DNA of 64,000 bases from Caryophanales bacterium UBA6449 (GTDB lineage: Bacteria > Bacillota_I > Bacilli_A > RFN20 > CAG-288), in NCBI GenBank assembly GCA_002437105.1, contig DJOB01000004.1, positions 181,496-245,495 of the forward strand. The letters are read 5' to 3'. Every line of letters begins with the position of its first letter. The stretch's first letter is position 1. Shown here in pieces: positions 1-7,663 of the stretch. The notes beneath the pieces are model-generated. The model saw nothing but the letters and a program-made list of their open reading frames with translations, searched no databases and was not told where the DNA came from. Position numbers and translations under genes: made by a program.

Positions 1-37
1 GGGAGATCCGGTCGGAGAGGAACTCAGTGCGATCCGC

Positions 38-66
38 GCTCTTTTATCTCTAAAGAGCCTTTTTTG
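38..66 (+). terminator. Rho-independent terminator of an upstream gene
   Basis: A 7-bp stem (GCTCTTT at 38-44 with AAAGAGC at 52-58) is followed by a run of T. It would end a plus-strand gene that lies before the window. Confidence 0.6.
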
Positions 67-141
67 CTGAAAATGCCCCTAAAGTCTTTTCTTTTTAACT
101 GGATAGATCAAGTGGAGATAGAAAAAAATTGCCTATATCAA

Positions 142-147
142 TATAAT
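142..147 (+). promoter_or_regulatory. Possible -10 box for the PfkB gene
   Basis: TATAAT lies 37 bases before the start codon. No convincing -35 hexamer is found at 16-18 bases, so this is only a candidate. Confidence 0.3.
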
Positions 148-184
148 TTAAGCGGTTTTGACAAGAATGGAAGGAGGAAATGCA

Positions 185-1120
185 ATGGTCTATTCTGTCA
201 CTTTCGCGCCCAGTATCGATTACCGTCTCAGCTTGGGAGACAAGCCCATCAGGATCGGTGGCGTGAATCGTCCTTTCGCCCGCGAGGAGAAGCTGGGCGG
301 TAAGGGAATCACGGTGAGTGTCATGCTCGCCAATCTAGGTGTCGAGACCTCGCCCATCGTTGCGGTCGGTGGGTCTATCGGTCAGCGCATCAAGGAGATG
401 GTGGGTCGTTTCTTCCCCGGTGACAAGGCTATCTATCTAGAGGCGGAGAGCGAGTCGAGGATCAATGTCGTCGTCCTGGCTGATACCGATACCAGGTTCG
501 ATCCCTCCGCGCCTAAAATCAAGGATGAGGAGCTCCAGAGGCTCATGGGATTCCTCAAGTCCCAGCTGAAGTCCGACGATATTCTCGTTCTCTCCGGCTC
601 TATCGCGCAGGAGAAGGCGACTATCTATGCCGATATCATGCGCGAGGTCGCTAATCCCATCGGTTGCCCTGTTATCGTCGATTGCACGGGAGAGGCTCTC
701 ACCTATGCTATCGCGGAGCATCCTGCTCTGATCAAGCCCAACGATGAGGAGCTGGGCGACATCCTCGGACGCAAGATCGCGACCGATGATGACATCATTA
801 ACGGCGGAATGGAGCTCGTTAAGAAGGGACCCAAGAATGTCGTCGTGTCCATGGGTGGCCGTGGTTCCTACTTCTTCGGCGGCGATGGCTCTGTCTATCA
901 CATCAGCGTCGCTAAGGGATATCCCTTCATCAACCCTGTTGGTACGGGAGATTCTTCGATCGCCGGTTACATCAAGGGATTGGTCGAGAAGCGTCCTCTG
1001 GTCGACTGCCTCAGACTGATGGCGGCGGCCGGTGGTGCAACGGCGTTCTCGCGTGGATTTGGTAGCCTCGCCCTCACCGAGGAACTCTACAAGCAGATCG
1101 TTGTTACCAAGATCAGATAA
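185..1120 (+). CDS. PfkB-family sugar kinase, 1-phosphofructokinase-like
   Basis: 311 aa carbohydrate kinase of the PfkB/ribokinase family, close to 1-phosphofructokinase and tagatose-6-phosphate kinase; it should phosphorylate a sugar phosphate with ATP in the cytosol. The N-terminal TFAPSIDY and GGKGITVSVMLANLG motifs and the C-terminal GTGDSSIAGY motif (catalytic Asp kept) are visible. Two positions differ from the second copy at 47161: GGKGIN reads GGKGIT and GAGDS reads GTGDS, so the substrate may differ. ATG 185 is chosen because AAGGAGG sits 7 bases upstream; a TTG at 158 lacks a ribosome site. It stands alone, between two terminators. Confidence 0.85.
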   Translation: MVYSVTFAPSIDYRLSLGDKPIRIGGVNRPFAREEKLGGKGITVSVMLANLGVETSPIVAVGGSIGQRIKEMVGRFFPGDKAIYLEAESESRINVVVLADTDTRFDPSAPKIKDEELQRLMGFLKSQLKSDDILVLSGSIAQEKATIYADIMREVANPIGCPVIVDCTGEALTYAIAEHPALIKPNDEELGDILGRKIATDDDIINGGMELVKKGPKNVVVSMGGRGSYFFGGDGSVYHISVAKGYPFINPVGTGDSSIAGYIKGLVEKRPLVDCLRLMAAAGGATAFSRGFGSLALTEELYKQIVVTKIR

Positions 1121-1136
1121 GCTTTCTGACATATTA

Positions 1137-1163
1137 AAAGCCACCTGGAACGGTGGCTTTTTA
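1137..1163. terminator. Bidirectional terminator between convergent genes
   Basis: A perfect 10-bp stem (AAAAGCCACC/GGTGGCTTTT, 1137-1146 and 1152-1161) has A/T runs on both sides and lies between the convergent PfkB and MFS genes. Confidence 0.8.
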
Positions 1164-1204
1164 ATATTGAATAAATAGGGGAGAGCGGAGCGGCAAGAGC
1201 AGAA

Positions 1205-2440
1205 CTAATTTTCAACCTTTTTGATCGTCCGTCTCCGCGATAGGATGAGGAGTAGGATGGCGGCAATCAAGAGGGCGGTAGGGAAACCGATCGAAGCGAG
1301 AATGCCCAATTTTAGGTCATCTCCGTGGGCGGCGGAGATAGCGCCGGCGAACTCGGGCCCCGCAAAGCAACCGATATCGCCGAACAGAGCGAGGAAGGAG
1401 AACAGGGTCGTGCCTCCTTCAGGCAGGTATTCGCTGGCTAGCGAGAAGCAGCCTGGCCACAGCATGCCGACGCCGATACCGGTGAGTCCGATTCCGAAGA
1501 GTGATACGTATCGATTGGGGGCGAGCGTGATCAGCAGGTAGGATATCAGGCAGACAGCGGCGCTGGCGATCACCAGCTTCCTCAGATCGACCTTCGCCGA
1601 GAAGAGGGCGTAGACGATCCTCATCGTTCCCATGATCGTATAGAAGATCAGGGGGCCGAGCAGGTCACCCAGGGTTTTGGAGAGCCCTAAGGATTCTTCA
1701 ACGAAGGCGCTAGCCCAGCTTGAGACGATGAGCTCACTGGCCCCTCCGGTGAGGATCATGACTAGGATCACCCAGAAGATTGGATCTTTGAATAGGCTTA
1801 TATAGTGTTTCTTTTCTAGAGAGACATTCTTTTGATTTGCTTCGAGCTTGTCGCCCTGGAGCTGATAGATCGGCACGAAGAGGAAGTAGATGCCATCGAT
1901 CAGGGGGACGACGCTCCAGCAGAGGATCATGATCCACCACTTATCCATGAGGAAGTGGAAGAAGATGGTCGAGACGAGGATCACCAGCACGGTACCCCAG
2001 CAGTAGGAGGAGTGCAGGAAGCCCATGATCGCCTTCTTGTTTCGGGTCGGACAAGCTTCAGCGATGGGGCTGATCAGGACTTCGATGAAGCCACCGCCGA
2101 TACCGTAGACGATGATGGAGAGCAGGAGGGCGACGAAGGTGTCGTTCATGAACTGTGGAAGGAGGGCGAACATCACTAGACCGATGACGGAGAGGGCGTT
2201 CGCGATCAGCATGCAGTTTCGATATCCGATGCGGTTGGCGATCGAATCGCAGAGGAAGTCCATCACCAGTTGGAAGGCGTAGTTGATAGTGAGCAGACTG
2301 GTGATCTCGATCATCGAGATGTTGTAGTTCTTCGTGAAGTAGACGACTAGGAGGGGCAGAAAGTTATTGACTACCGCTTGGGTCACATATCCGAGGTATG
2401 TGGCAGCTAGAGTGTTTTTATAGCTTTTCAATCTTGGCAT
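1205..2440 (-). CDS. MFS transporter
   Basis: 411 aa major facilitator superfamily protein with about twelve hydrophobic segments and a central basic loop (around residue 200, ahead of the KNVSLEKKHYISLF stretch). The overall shape resembles sugar MFS carriers (FucP or YfkF-like), but the substrate cannot be read from the sequence. ATG 2440 is preferred over an upstream TTG at 2461 because a weak GGAAG site lies about 10 bases before it. Transcribed alone; shares the bidirectional terminator with the PfkB gene. Confidence 0.8.
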   Translation of the reverse strand: MPRLKSYKNTLAATYLGYVTQAVVNNFLPLLVVYFTKNYNISMIEITSLLTINYAFQLVMDFLCDSIANRIGYRNCMLIANALSVIGLVMFALLPQFMNDTFVALLLSIIVYGIGGGFIEVLISPIAEACPTRNKKAIMGFLHSSYCWGTVLVILVSTIFFHFLMDKWWIMILCWSVVPLIDGIYFLFVPIYQLQGDKLEANQKNVSLEKKHYISLFKDPIFWVILVMILTGGASELIVSSWASAFVEESLGLSKTLGDLLGPLIFYTIMGTMRIVYALFSAKVDLRKLVIASAAVCLISYLLITLAPNRYVSLFGIGLTGIGVGMLWPGCFSLASEYLPEGGTTLFSFLALFGDIGCFAGPEFAGAISAAHGDDLKLGILASIGFPTALLIAAILLLILSRRRTIKKVEN

Positions 2441-2648
2441 GGATATCACGCTTCCGCACAATTCTAGCGCTCCTATCAGCCGATTTAAAATGTATGCGGT
2501 TTACACCGGCTCCGCAATCTCGCAGGCTAAATATGTAAAATCTTTTCTATTATTCATCCAGTGGGATTTGTCGATAGATCCATAAGCTTTGGAGCTTGAA
2601 AATATCAGATCAGTTTAATTCTTGGATCTACATTAGATACTCAGCGAC

Positions 2649-2676
2649 AAAAAAAGAGCCAACCTCGCGGTTGACT
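2649..2676 (-). terminator. Terminator of tRNA-Leu
   Basis: Read on the minus strand, an 8-bp stem (2657-2664 with 2669-2676) is followed by seven T. It lies just after the tRNA. Confidence 0.75.
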
Positions 2677-2688
2677 CGACCTATCAAG

Positions 2689-2772
2689 TGGTGAGGTCAG
2701 AGGGACTTGAACCCTCAAGGATAAACCATACGCCCCTCAAACGTACGCGTGTACCAATTTCGCCATGACCTC
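2689..2772 (-). tRNA. tRNA-Leu (GAG)
   Basis: The 7-bp acceptor GAGGTCA/TGACCTC, a class II long variable arm, the T-loop GGTTCAAGTCC and an encoded CCA are all present. The anticodon stem TACGT/GCGTA encloses loop TTGAGGG, which gives anticodon GAG. A single-gene unit with its own terminator. Confidence 0.95.
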
Positions 2773-2826
2773 ATATCAAGGCGAAAGAGAATATACGCTA
2801 ATCGCCTTCGAGTTTCAATACCTTAT

Positions 2827-3387
2827 TTAGAATAAACCTATCTTTGTGCGCCTATTCGCCTGTCTGTGCAGCCGATTGGCTAATCTGGTCGGCCACATGG
2901 ACAGGACCGCGTTGTAGGTTGCACACGCTTTGGCGAAGGGAAGGTAGGCATCGTCGTTGAGTTTTCTCATATTCAGGAGTTCGTCTGCTTTATCCTGGTC
3001 GCTCTTACCGCGGCCATAGGTTCTCAGCACCTTGGCGAGGTAGAGCTCGGCGAAGTCGATCGTGTCCTTGCAGCGGCGGAGCGAGGCGGGATCCGAGGCT
3101 TGCTTTACCTCGGCAAAAACCTTCTCGAACTCCTGGGCGAACTCCTCTTTGCAGTGCAGCTTACGGCTTCTGATCTCCTGGTAGATCTCCTCGGTCCGCG
3201 CGGCTCGCTTCTGCTCGACGGGCAGGATTCGGTCAAACTCTCTATATACCTTCTTCTCCCTATTCTTCAGCACATACCAGAGGATGATGGAGGAGAGGCC
3301 GAAGACGATCACGGCCAGACCGATTGCTCCGAGGATGACGTACAGCGTGTTCAGCACCTCGGTGGTGCTGGTTAGAATGAGAATCAT
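2827..3387 (-). CDS. LemA-like membrane-anchored protein
   Basis: 186 aa protein with one N-terminal transmembrane segment (about residues 14-40), then a charged helical region. The C-terminal pattern (DDAYLPFAKACATYNAVLSM with a following Trp-Pro) resembles the end of LemA proteins, which have an N-terminal membrane helix and a cytoplasmic or extracellular helical bundle of unknown role. The match is partial, so LemA-like is a tentative name. AGGAGG lies 7 bases before ATG 3387. Confidence 0.6.
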   Translation of the reverse strand: MILILTSTTEVLNTLYVILGAIGLAVIVFGLSSIILWYVLKNREKKVYREFDRILPVEQKRAARTEEIYQEIRSRKLHCKEEFAQEFEKVFAEVKQASDPASLRRCKDTIDFAELYLAKVLRTYGRGKSDQDKADELLNMRKLNDDAYLPFAKACATYNAVLSMWPTRLANRLHRQANRRTKIGLF

Positions 3388-3522
3388 TTGTGAGCCTCCT
3401 GGATAAGGGTTATTTTACTAGGTGCGACACCTCTTACAAGCCGCGGAGAGAAGCTGTATGGGGACGTTTGACTACCAATCGTCCGTTCGGGCCGTTTAGT
3501 GGTGTTACCTCTACCCTTTTGG

Positions 3523-3531
3523 TGCTATATT
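3523..3531 (+). promoter_or_regulatory. Extended -10 promoter of pgi
   Basis: TGC-TATATT is an extended -10 element (TG at 3523-3524, TATATT at 3526-3531), about 27 bases before the pgi start. No strong -35 is seen, as is usual for this promoter class. Confidence 0.45.
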
Positions 3532-3557
3532 TTAAATCGTAAATAGAGGTAAAAGAG

Positions 3558-4850
3558 ATGGTCACATTTAAGCAGGTTGGCTCCATCATGAATGGACTCG
3601 ACCTTGAGTCTATCAGCGGTGAGATCGATGCCGCTTCCAAGCAGATTGTCGAGCGCAATGGCGCGGGCAACGATTTCGTCGGCTGGTTGGACTACGCTTC
3701 CCGGCTCCCCGAGTCGGAGCTTGACGATATCATCGCCACTGCTAAGCGTATCCGCGAGAACTACGATACTCTAGTCTGCATCGGTATCGGTGGATCCTAT
3801 CTGGGTGGACGCTGCGTCATCGAAGCTATCAATGGTCTTTTCCCTCAGGACGATTTCAAGGTCGTCTATATGGGAGATACGCTGTCCGCCTCCTACACCA
3901 CTCAGATTCTCAACTATCTGAAGGGTCGCAACTATGCGGTCAATGTCATCTCTAAGTCCGGTACTACTACCGAGCCCGCTGTCGCCTTCCGTCTTATCAA
4001 GGAGCAGATGGTTGAGCGGTGGGGACACGAGCAGCTCAAGGACAGAGTCATCGCTACCACTGATCGGGCCAAGGGTGCTCTGAAGACCGAGGCTAATGCT
4101 GAGGGCTATAAGTGCTTCGTCATCCCCGATGATATCGGTGGTCGTTTCTCGGTCATCACCCCGGTGGGCCTGTTCCCCATGGCCTGCGCTAATGTCGACA
4201 TCAAGGCGTTCATCAAGGGCGTCGCTGATGGTGAGAAGGATTATGGTGATGCCGACTGGCACAAGAATATCGCCTACCAGTACGGAGCGACCAGGTATCT
4301 GATGGAGACCAAGTACCACTTCGCTTCCGAGATGTTCGTCACCTATGAGCCTCAGGATATGATGATCGGCGAGTGGCTCAAGCAGCTGTTCGGCGAGTCG
4401 CTCGGTAAGGACGGCAAGGGACTGCTGCCCACCTCCGGCGTCTTCACTACCGATCTTCACTCGATGGGTCAGTTTATTCAGCAGGGTACCAATTGCCTGT
4501 TCGAGACTGTCATCAAAGAGGTCGAGACTCCGGAAGACCACGATGTCGTGGTGAAGGAGGATGCGGAGAATCTCGATAATCTGAACTATCTGGCTGGCAA
4601 GAAGCTCTCCTATATCAATGGCAAGGCCTATGAGGCGGTTCTCAAGGCTCACACCGAAGGTCAGATCGACGCGAACGTCATCGAGCTGCCCAAGATGGAT
4701 GCCTACAACCTCGGTAATCTCTTCTACTTCTTCTTCAGAGCCACTGCTATCTCCGGCTACCTGCTCCACATCAATCCCTTCGATCAGCCTGGTGTTGAGC
4801 TCTACAAGCACAATATGTTCGTCCTGCTCGGTAAGCCCGGCGTCAAGTAG
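3558..4850 (+). CDS. pgi: Glucose-6-phosphate isomerase
   Basis: 430 aa, the usual length of the short Gram-positive form. It interconverts glucose-6-phosphate and fructose-6-phosphate in the cytosol. The sugar-phosphate-binding motifs GIGGSYLGGRCVIEAI (about residues 76-91) and SKSGTTTEPAVAFR (about 134-147) are intact, as is the GGRFSVIT phosphate/catalytic region near residue 193. A GAGG ribosome site precedes ATG 3558. Single-gene unit with its own promoter and terminator. Confidence 0.97.
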   Translation: MVTFKQVGSIMNGLDLESISGEIDAASKQIVERNGAGNDFVGWLDYASRLPESELDDIIATAKRIRENYDTLVCIGIGGSYLGGRCVIEAINGLFPQDDFKVVYMGDTLSASYTTQILNYLKGRNYAVNVISKSGTTTEPAVAFRLIKEQMVERWGHEQLKDRVIATTDRAKGALKTEANAEGYKCFVIPDDIGGRFSVITPVGLFPMACANVDIKAFIKGVADGEKDYGDADWHKNIAYQYGATRYLMETKYHFASEMFVTYEPQDMMIGEWLKQLFGESLGKDGKGLLPTSGVFTTDLHSMGQFIQQGTNCLFETVIKEVETPEDHDVVVKEDAENLDNLNYLAGKKLSYINGKAYEAVLKAHTEGQIDANVIELPKMDAYNLGNLFYFFFRATAISGYLLHINPFDQPGVELYKHNMFVLLGKPGVK

Positions 4851-4872
4851 ACTATCCGCGGATTCAAAAGAG

Positions 4873-4900
4873 GTGTCGCGCTGGTGCGCGACCCTTTTTT
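4873..4900 (+). terminator. Terminator of pgi
   Basis: Stem GTCGCGC/GCGCGAC (4875-4881, 4886-4892) with a TGGT loop, then a T run. Confidence 0.85.
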
Positions 4901-4906
4901 GTCGAT

Positions 4907-4938
4907 AAAAAAAGCCGCTGGAGCTATGCCTCAGCGGA
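4907..4938 (-). terminator. Terminator of rmuC
   Basis: On the minus strand a CCGCTG/CAGCGG stem (4915-4920, 4932-4937) is followed by seven T just after the rmuC stop codon. Confidence 0.7.
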
Positions 4939-4949
4939 CTTTCGTGAGA

Positions 4950-6161
4950 TTATTGCTCACCTCCGATCTCGGGGTTCATCTCGGCAAGCATCTTCCCCTT
5001 CGTGATGAGCTTATCTACCGTGGTATCCAGGTCGCTCTTGTCTTTGCTGAGCGCATCCATATCCTTGGTGAGCTTCTCCCACCTAACGCCGAAACGCTCC
5101 ATGTTCTCGGAGAAGGTTTTCATATTCTTCAGGATGGTTGAGAGGTTCTTCTGGGTCCGGTAGTTTAACCAGACCGCGGAGATATTTGCTAGGATGGCCT
5201 GGAGGGTGGAGGGAGAGCAGATGATGACATTCTTCTTCCGCGCATATTCGACGACACCCTCGTAGAGCAGGTCATCCGATTGGATGAAGGCATAGATGCC
5301 ATCGGAGGGGACGAACATCAGGGCGTAGGGGGCGGTTAGATCCTTCACGATATAGTCGGTAGCGATCTTGTCGATCTGTTCCTCCATCGCCTTTTTCATC
5401 TTTTTCTTTAGCGTGGTGGCTTCCTCGCCCTCCACGCCACCGGAGATTAGTTTGTTGTAGGCTACGAAGGAGAATTTGGAGTCGATGCAGACGATCCGGT
5501 TGGGTGCGGGCAGTTTAACAGTGGCATCGGGGATGACCTGGTGACCCTGGCTGTTCTTGCTTCCGATGCTCTTCTGGATATCGTAGATTCCGGTGGTATC
5601 ACCGAAGGTTTCATTCAGCAGCGCATTGAGCGTCACCTCACCGAAGTGTCCGCGTTTGGATGAGTTGGAGAGGACGTTATTCAAGGAATCGACCTTTTCC
5701 GATAGACTGTCCAGGCTCTTCTGTCTCTCCTGCATCGTGCCGAGCGCCTGGGTCACCTGCAACAGATTGTCTCCCGTGTTCTTCGAGCTCTCGTCGAGCT
5801 TCTCCTTCATCTCCTTCTGAAGTCTTTGAACCGAGGTTTCCAGAGACTCGTTCACCTTCTTGAGACTATCTTCAATGGTTCTTTCGAGAAATCTCATGCG
5901 ATCCTCGATTTCGCTTCTCAGCTGTTTAGCGTTCTCCTGCTGCACCGTATTTTGGTTATTCATGAGAGAGGTTTTCATATCTGAGACGCTGGTGACAATC
6001 TTATTCTCCAATTTGAGGGCCGTGGAATTCGGATCGTTATCGATTTCACTGTTTCCCTGGTTACTCTTATTTGAATGCTTAAGCATCAGTACGGCTACTA
6101 CTACTCCTCCGGCGATGATGAGGAGCAGTATCGACAGGATAATCCACTCGAATGTAGTCAT
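4950..6161 (-). CDS. rmuC: RmuC-family DNA recombination protein
   Basis: 403 aa. An N-terminal membrane helix (residues 6-27) is followed by a long coiled coil (about 50-175) and the RmuC domain, with conserved stretches such as GHFGEVTLNALL and CIDSKFSFVAYNKL, and YALMFVPSDGIYAF. RmuC limits inversion of short inverted repeats and is related to restriction-like nucleases; the exact reaction is not settled. ATG 6161 is chosen because GAGGG lies six bases upstream; the longer reading adds 14 residues without a ribosome site. Confidence 0.88.
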   Translation of the reverse strand: MTTFEWIILSILLLIIAGGVVVAVLMLKHSNKSNQGNSEIDNDPNSTALKLENKIVTSVSDMKTSLMNNQNTVQQENAKQLRSEIEDRMRFLERTIEDSLKKVNESLETSVQRLQKEMKEKLDESSKNTGDNLLQVTQALGTMQERQKSLDSLSEKVDSLNNVLSNSSKRGHFGEVTLNALLNETFGDTTGIYDIQKSIGSKNSQGHQVIPDATVKLPAPNRIVCIDSKFSFVAYNKLISGGVEGEEATTLKKKMKKAMEEQIDKIATDYIVKDLTAPYALMFVPSDGIYAFIQSDDLLYEGVVEYARKKNVIICSPSTLQAILANISAVWLNYRTQKNLSTILKNMKTFSENMERFGVRWEKLTKDMDALSKDKSDLDTTVDKLITKGKMLAEMNPEIGGEQ

Positions 6162-6307
6162 ATCAATCCCTCTTTTTCCTATTATGTATATTGATTTTCC
6201 CATATCTTTGAAATATGTGAAATCGTCTTTAAAGGTTGATTCTCGGGTAGTTTGCTGCTCTGTTGTCAGGGCAGATCGACCATATTTAAAAGTGTGTAAA
6301 TTTACTA

Positions 6308-6336
6308 TTGAAATGCTAGGGTGGTAGGCGTATATT
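6308..6336 (+). promoter_or_regulatory. Promoter of the five-tRNA cluster
   Basis: TTGAAA (6308-6313), a 17-base spacer and TATATT (6331-6336) lie about 25 bases before the first tRNA. A good vegetative-sigma promoter for one polycistronic tRNA transcript. Confidence 0.75.
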
Positions 6337-6361
6337 AAATGAGCACTTCAGAAGAGGAGAC

Positions 6362-6438
6362 GGAAGTTTAGCTCAGCTGGTTAGAGCATCTCCTTTACAC
6401 GGAGAGGGCCAGGGGTTCGAGTCCCTTAACTTCCACCA
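6362..6438 (+). tRNA. tRNA-Val (TAC)
   Basis: Acceptor GGAAGTT/AACTTCC, anticodon stem TCTCC/GGAGA with loop TTTACAC (anticodon TAC), T-loop GGTTCGAGTCC and encoded CCA. First tRNA of the cluster. Confidence 0.95.
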
Positions 6439-6470
6439 TCTTGAAGTGCGTCGCTCTATCTGTACTTTTT

Positions 6471-6555
6471 GGGTGAGTAGCGAAGTGGCCAAACGCAGCA
6501 GACTGTAAATCTGTTACCTCGCGTTTCGGGGGTTCGAATCCCTCCTCACCCACCA
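6471..6555 (+). tRNA. tRNA-Tyr (GTA)
   Basis: Acceptor GGGTGAG/CTCACCC, long variable arm, anticodon loop CTGTAAA (anticodon GTA), encoded CCA. Confidence 0.95.
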
Positions 6556-6559
6556 TCAT

Positions 6560-6634
6560 TGGGGCATAGCCAAGCGGTAAGGCAGCGGACTTTGACTCCG
6601 CTATGCGATGGTTCGAATCCATCTGCCCCAGCCA
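6560..6634 (+). tRNA. tRNA-Gln (TTG)
   Basis: Acceptor TGGGGCA/TGCCCCA, anticodon loop CTTTGAC (anticodon TTG), T-loop GGTTCGAATCC, ends GCCA with encoded CCA. Confidence 0.95.
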
Positions 6635-6642
6635 GGAAGTAT

Positions 6643-6718
6643 GACTCGTTAGCTCAGCAGGTAGAGCAAATGACTTTTAATCATTGGGCCAAGGGTTCGA
6701 ATCCCTTACGAGTCACCA
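6643..6718 (+). tRNA. tRNA-Lys (TTT)
   Basis: Acceptor GACTCGT/ACGAGTC, anticodon loop CTTTTAA (anticodon TTT), T-loop GGTTCGAATCC, encoded CCA. Confidence 0.95.
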
Positions 6719-6732
6719 GTGAAATAACCGTT

Positions 6733-6817
6733 GTCCCGGTGGCGAAACTGGTAGACGCAAGGGACTTAAAATCCCTCGGGGAAACCTGTGTGGGTTCGAT
6801 TCCCACCCGGGACACCA
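6733..6817 (+). tRNA. tRNA-Leu (TAA)
   Basis: Acceptor GTCCCGG/CCGGGAC, long variable arm, anticodon loop CTTAAAA (anticodon TAA), encoded CCA. Last tRNA of the cluster; complements the GAG isoacceptor at 2689. Confidence 0.95.
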
Positions 6818-6858
6818 ATTGATTCTATCGGGACCCCTGAGCGGGAGTTGAGATACTT

Positions 6859-6886
6859 GGTTCGGCGTAGGCCGAACTTTTTTTGT
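6859..6886 (+). terminator. Terminator of the tRNA cluster
   Basis: Stem GTTCGGC/GCCGAAC (6860-6866, 6871-6877) followed by a run of T to 6885. Confidence 0.85.
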
Positions 6887-7174
6887 ACTTCCGGTGTACT
6901 CCTGAGTGGTGATAATCGAGAATTCACGGGTATTAAGGTTGAAATAGGCAGTGAAGAAGCGATTGGTTAGGGCGTGGTTCGGCTCTTTTATCAGAAAGAA
7001 GATCGCCGTGTTGAATCTGGAGAGAACCATATTAAATCGTCGCTTCTTATCGTCGATCTTTTTCAGCTGTCGATTTTAAGATTGAGGATCCATTCCTCTT
7101 CATTTAATAATTGAAGAAGAGTGCTCTTTCGGACTATGGTCGGTTTGTCATTTTCTCCTGCTATTTTTTGCTTC
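6887..7174. other. Non-coding gap, nothing recognised
   Basis: Spacer between the tRNA terminator and the nifU-like terminator. No ribosome site plus open frame, tRNA or clear RNA structure is seen on either strand. Confidence 0.4.
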
Positions 7175-7207
7175 CATCAAAAAAGTGAGGTTCGACCCTC
7201 ACTTTTT
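7175..7207 (-). terminator. Terminator of the wzy-like/nifU-like operon
   Basis: A long A/T-flanked stem (AAAAAGTGAGG/CCTCACTTTTT around 7180-7190 and 7197-7207) overlaps the stop codon of the NifU-like gene and ends in T on the minus strand. Confidence 0.8.
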
Positions 7208-7663
7208 CGATTTACCTTCTTTCTTCTTCTCCTGTTCATCGATCTCTCCCGTCTTCTGGAGTATGCGTTGAGCGCGGACGAGCTGGGCACGAGCGGAGAG
7301 TGGATCCTCTTCCTCTTCTCCCAGGTCGTCGTCCGCTAGCGGATCGTAGACGGGTATACCGTTGATAGTGTAATTTCCAGCTGCAGGATCGAAGGAGGAC
7401 TGGGTTCCCGAGGGCGAGATGATCTCGACTCTCGTGACGGATGGGATCTCCTCTTTGAGGATAGTCTCTACACCTTGAGATATCTCATCTCCCGCTAGAA
7501 AGCAGGAAGAGCAGGCGCCCACGATTCTGACGGTTACGACGCCGGTCTTCTCATCGAAATTATCGAAGGTGACATCGCCCCCCTCCCGCTGCATGAAGGG
7601 ACGGATCCTCTCGATGGTCGCCTTGATTTTTATCAGCTTCTGATCGCTATCTTTTTCGCTCAT
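7199..7663 (-). CDS. NifU C-terminal-domain (Nfu-type) Fe-S protein
   Basis: 154 aa. Residues about 10-85 form a NifU C-terminal domain (IERIRPFMQREGGDV, then GACSSCFLAGDEIS with the CxxC pair that holds an iron-sulfur cluster). It should carry or deliver Fe-S clusters in the cytosol. The last ~60 residues are an acidic then lysine-rich tail without a recognised domain. Its ATG overlaps the stop of the preceding membrane-protein gene (ATGA), so the two are translationally coupled although their functions look unrelated. Confidence 0.85.
   Translation of the reverse strand: MSEKDSDQKLIKIKATIERIRPFMQREGGDVTFDNFDEKTGVVTVRIVGACSSCFLAGDEISQGVETILKEEIPSVTRVEIISPSGTQSSFDPAAGNYTINGIPVYDPLADDDLGEEEEDPLSARAQLVRAQRILQKTGEIDEQEKKKEGKSKK

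Noticed and set aside
3771..4811. Minus-strand frame opposite pgi
   Set aside because: Shadow of a conserved enzyme; composition and missing ribosome site argue against it.
6395..7030. Several frames across the tRNA cluster
   Set aside because: All overlap tRNA genes and are produced by their conserved sequence, not by coding.
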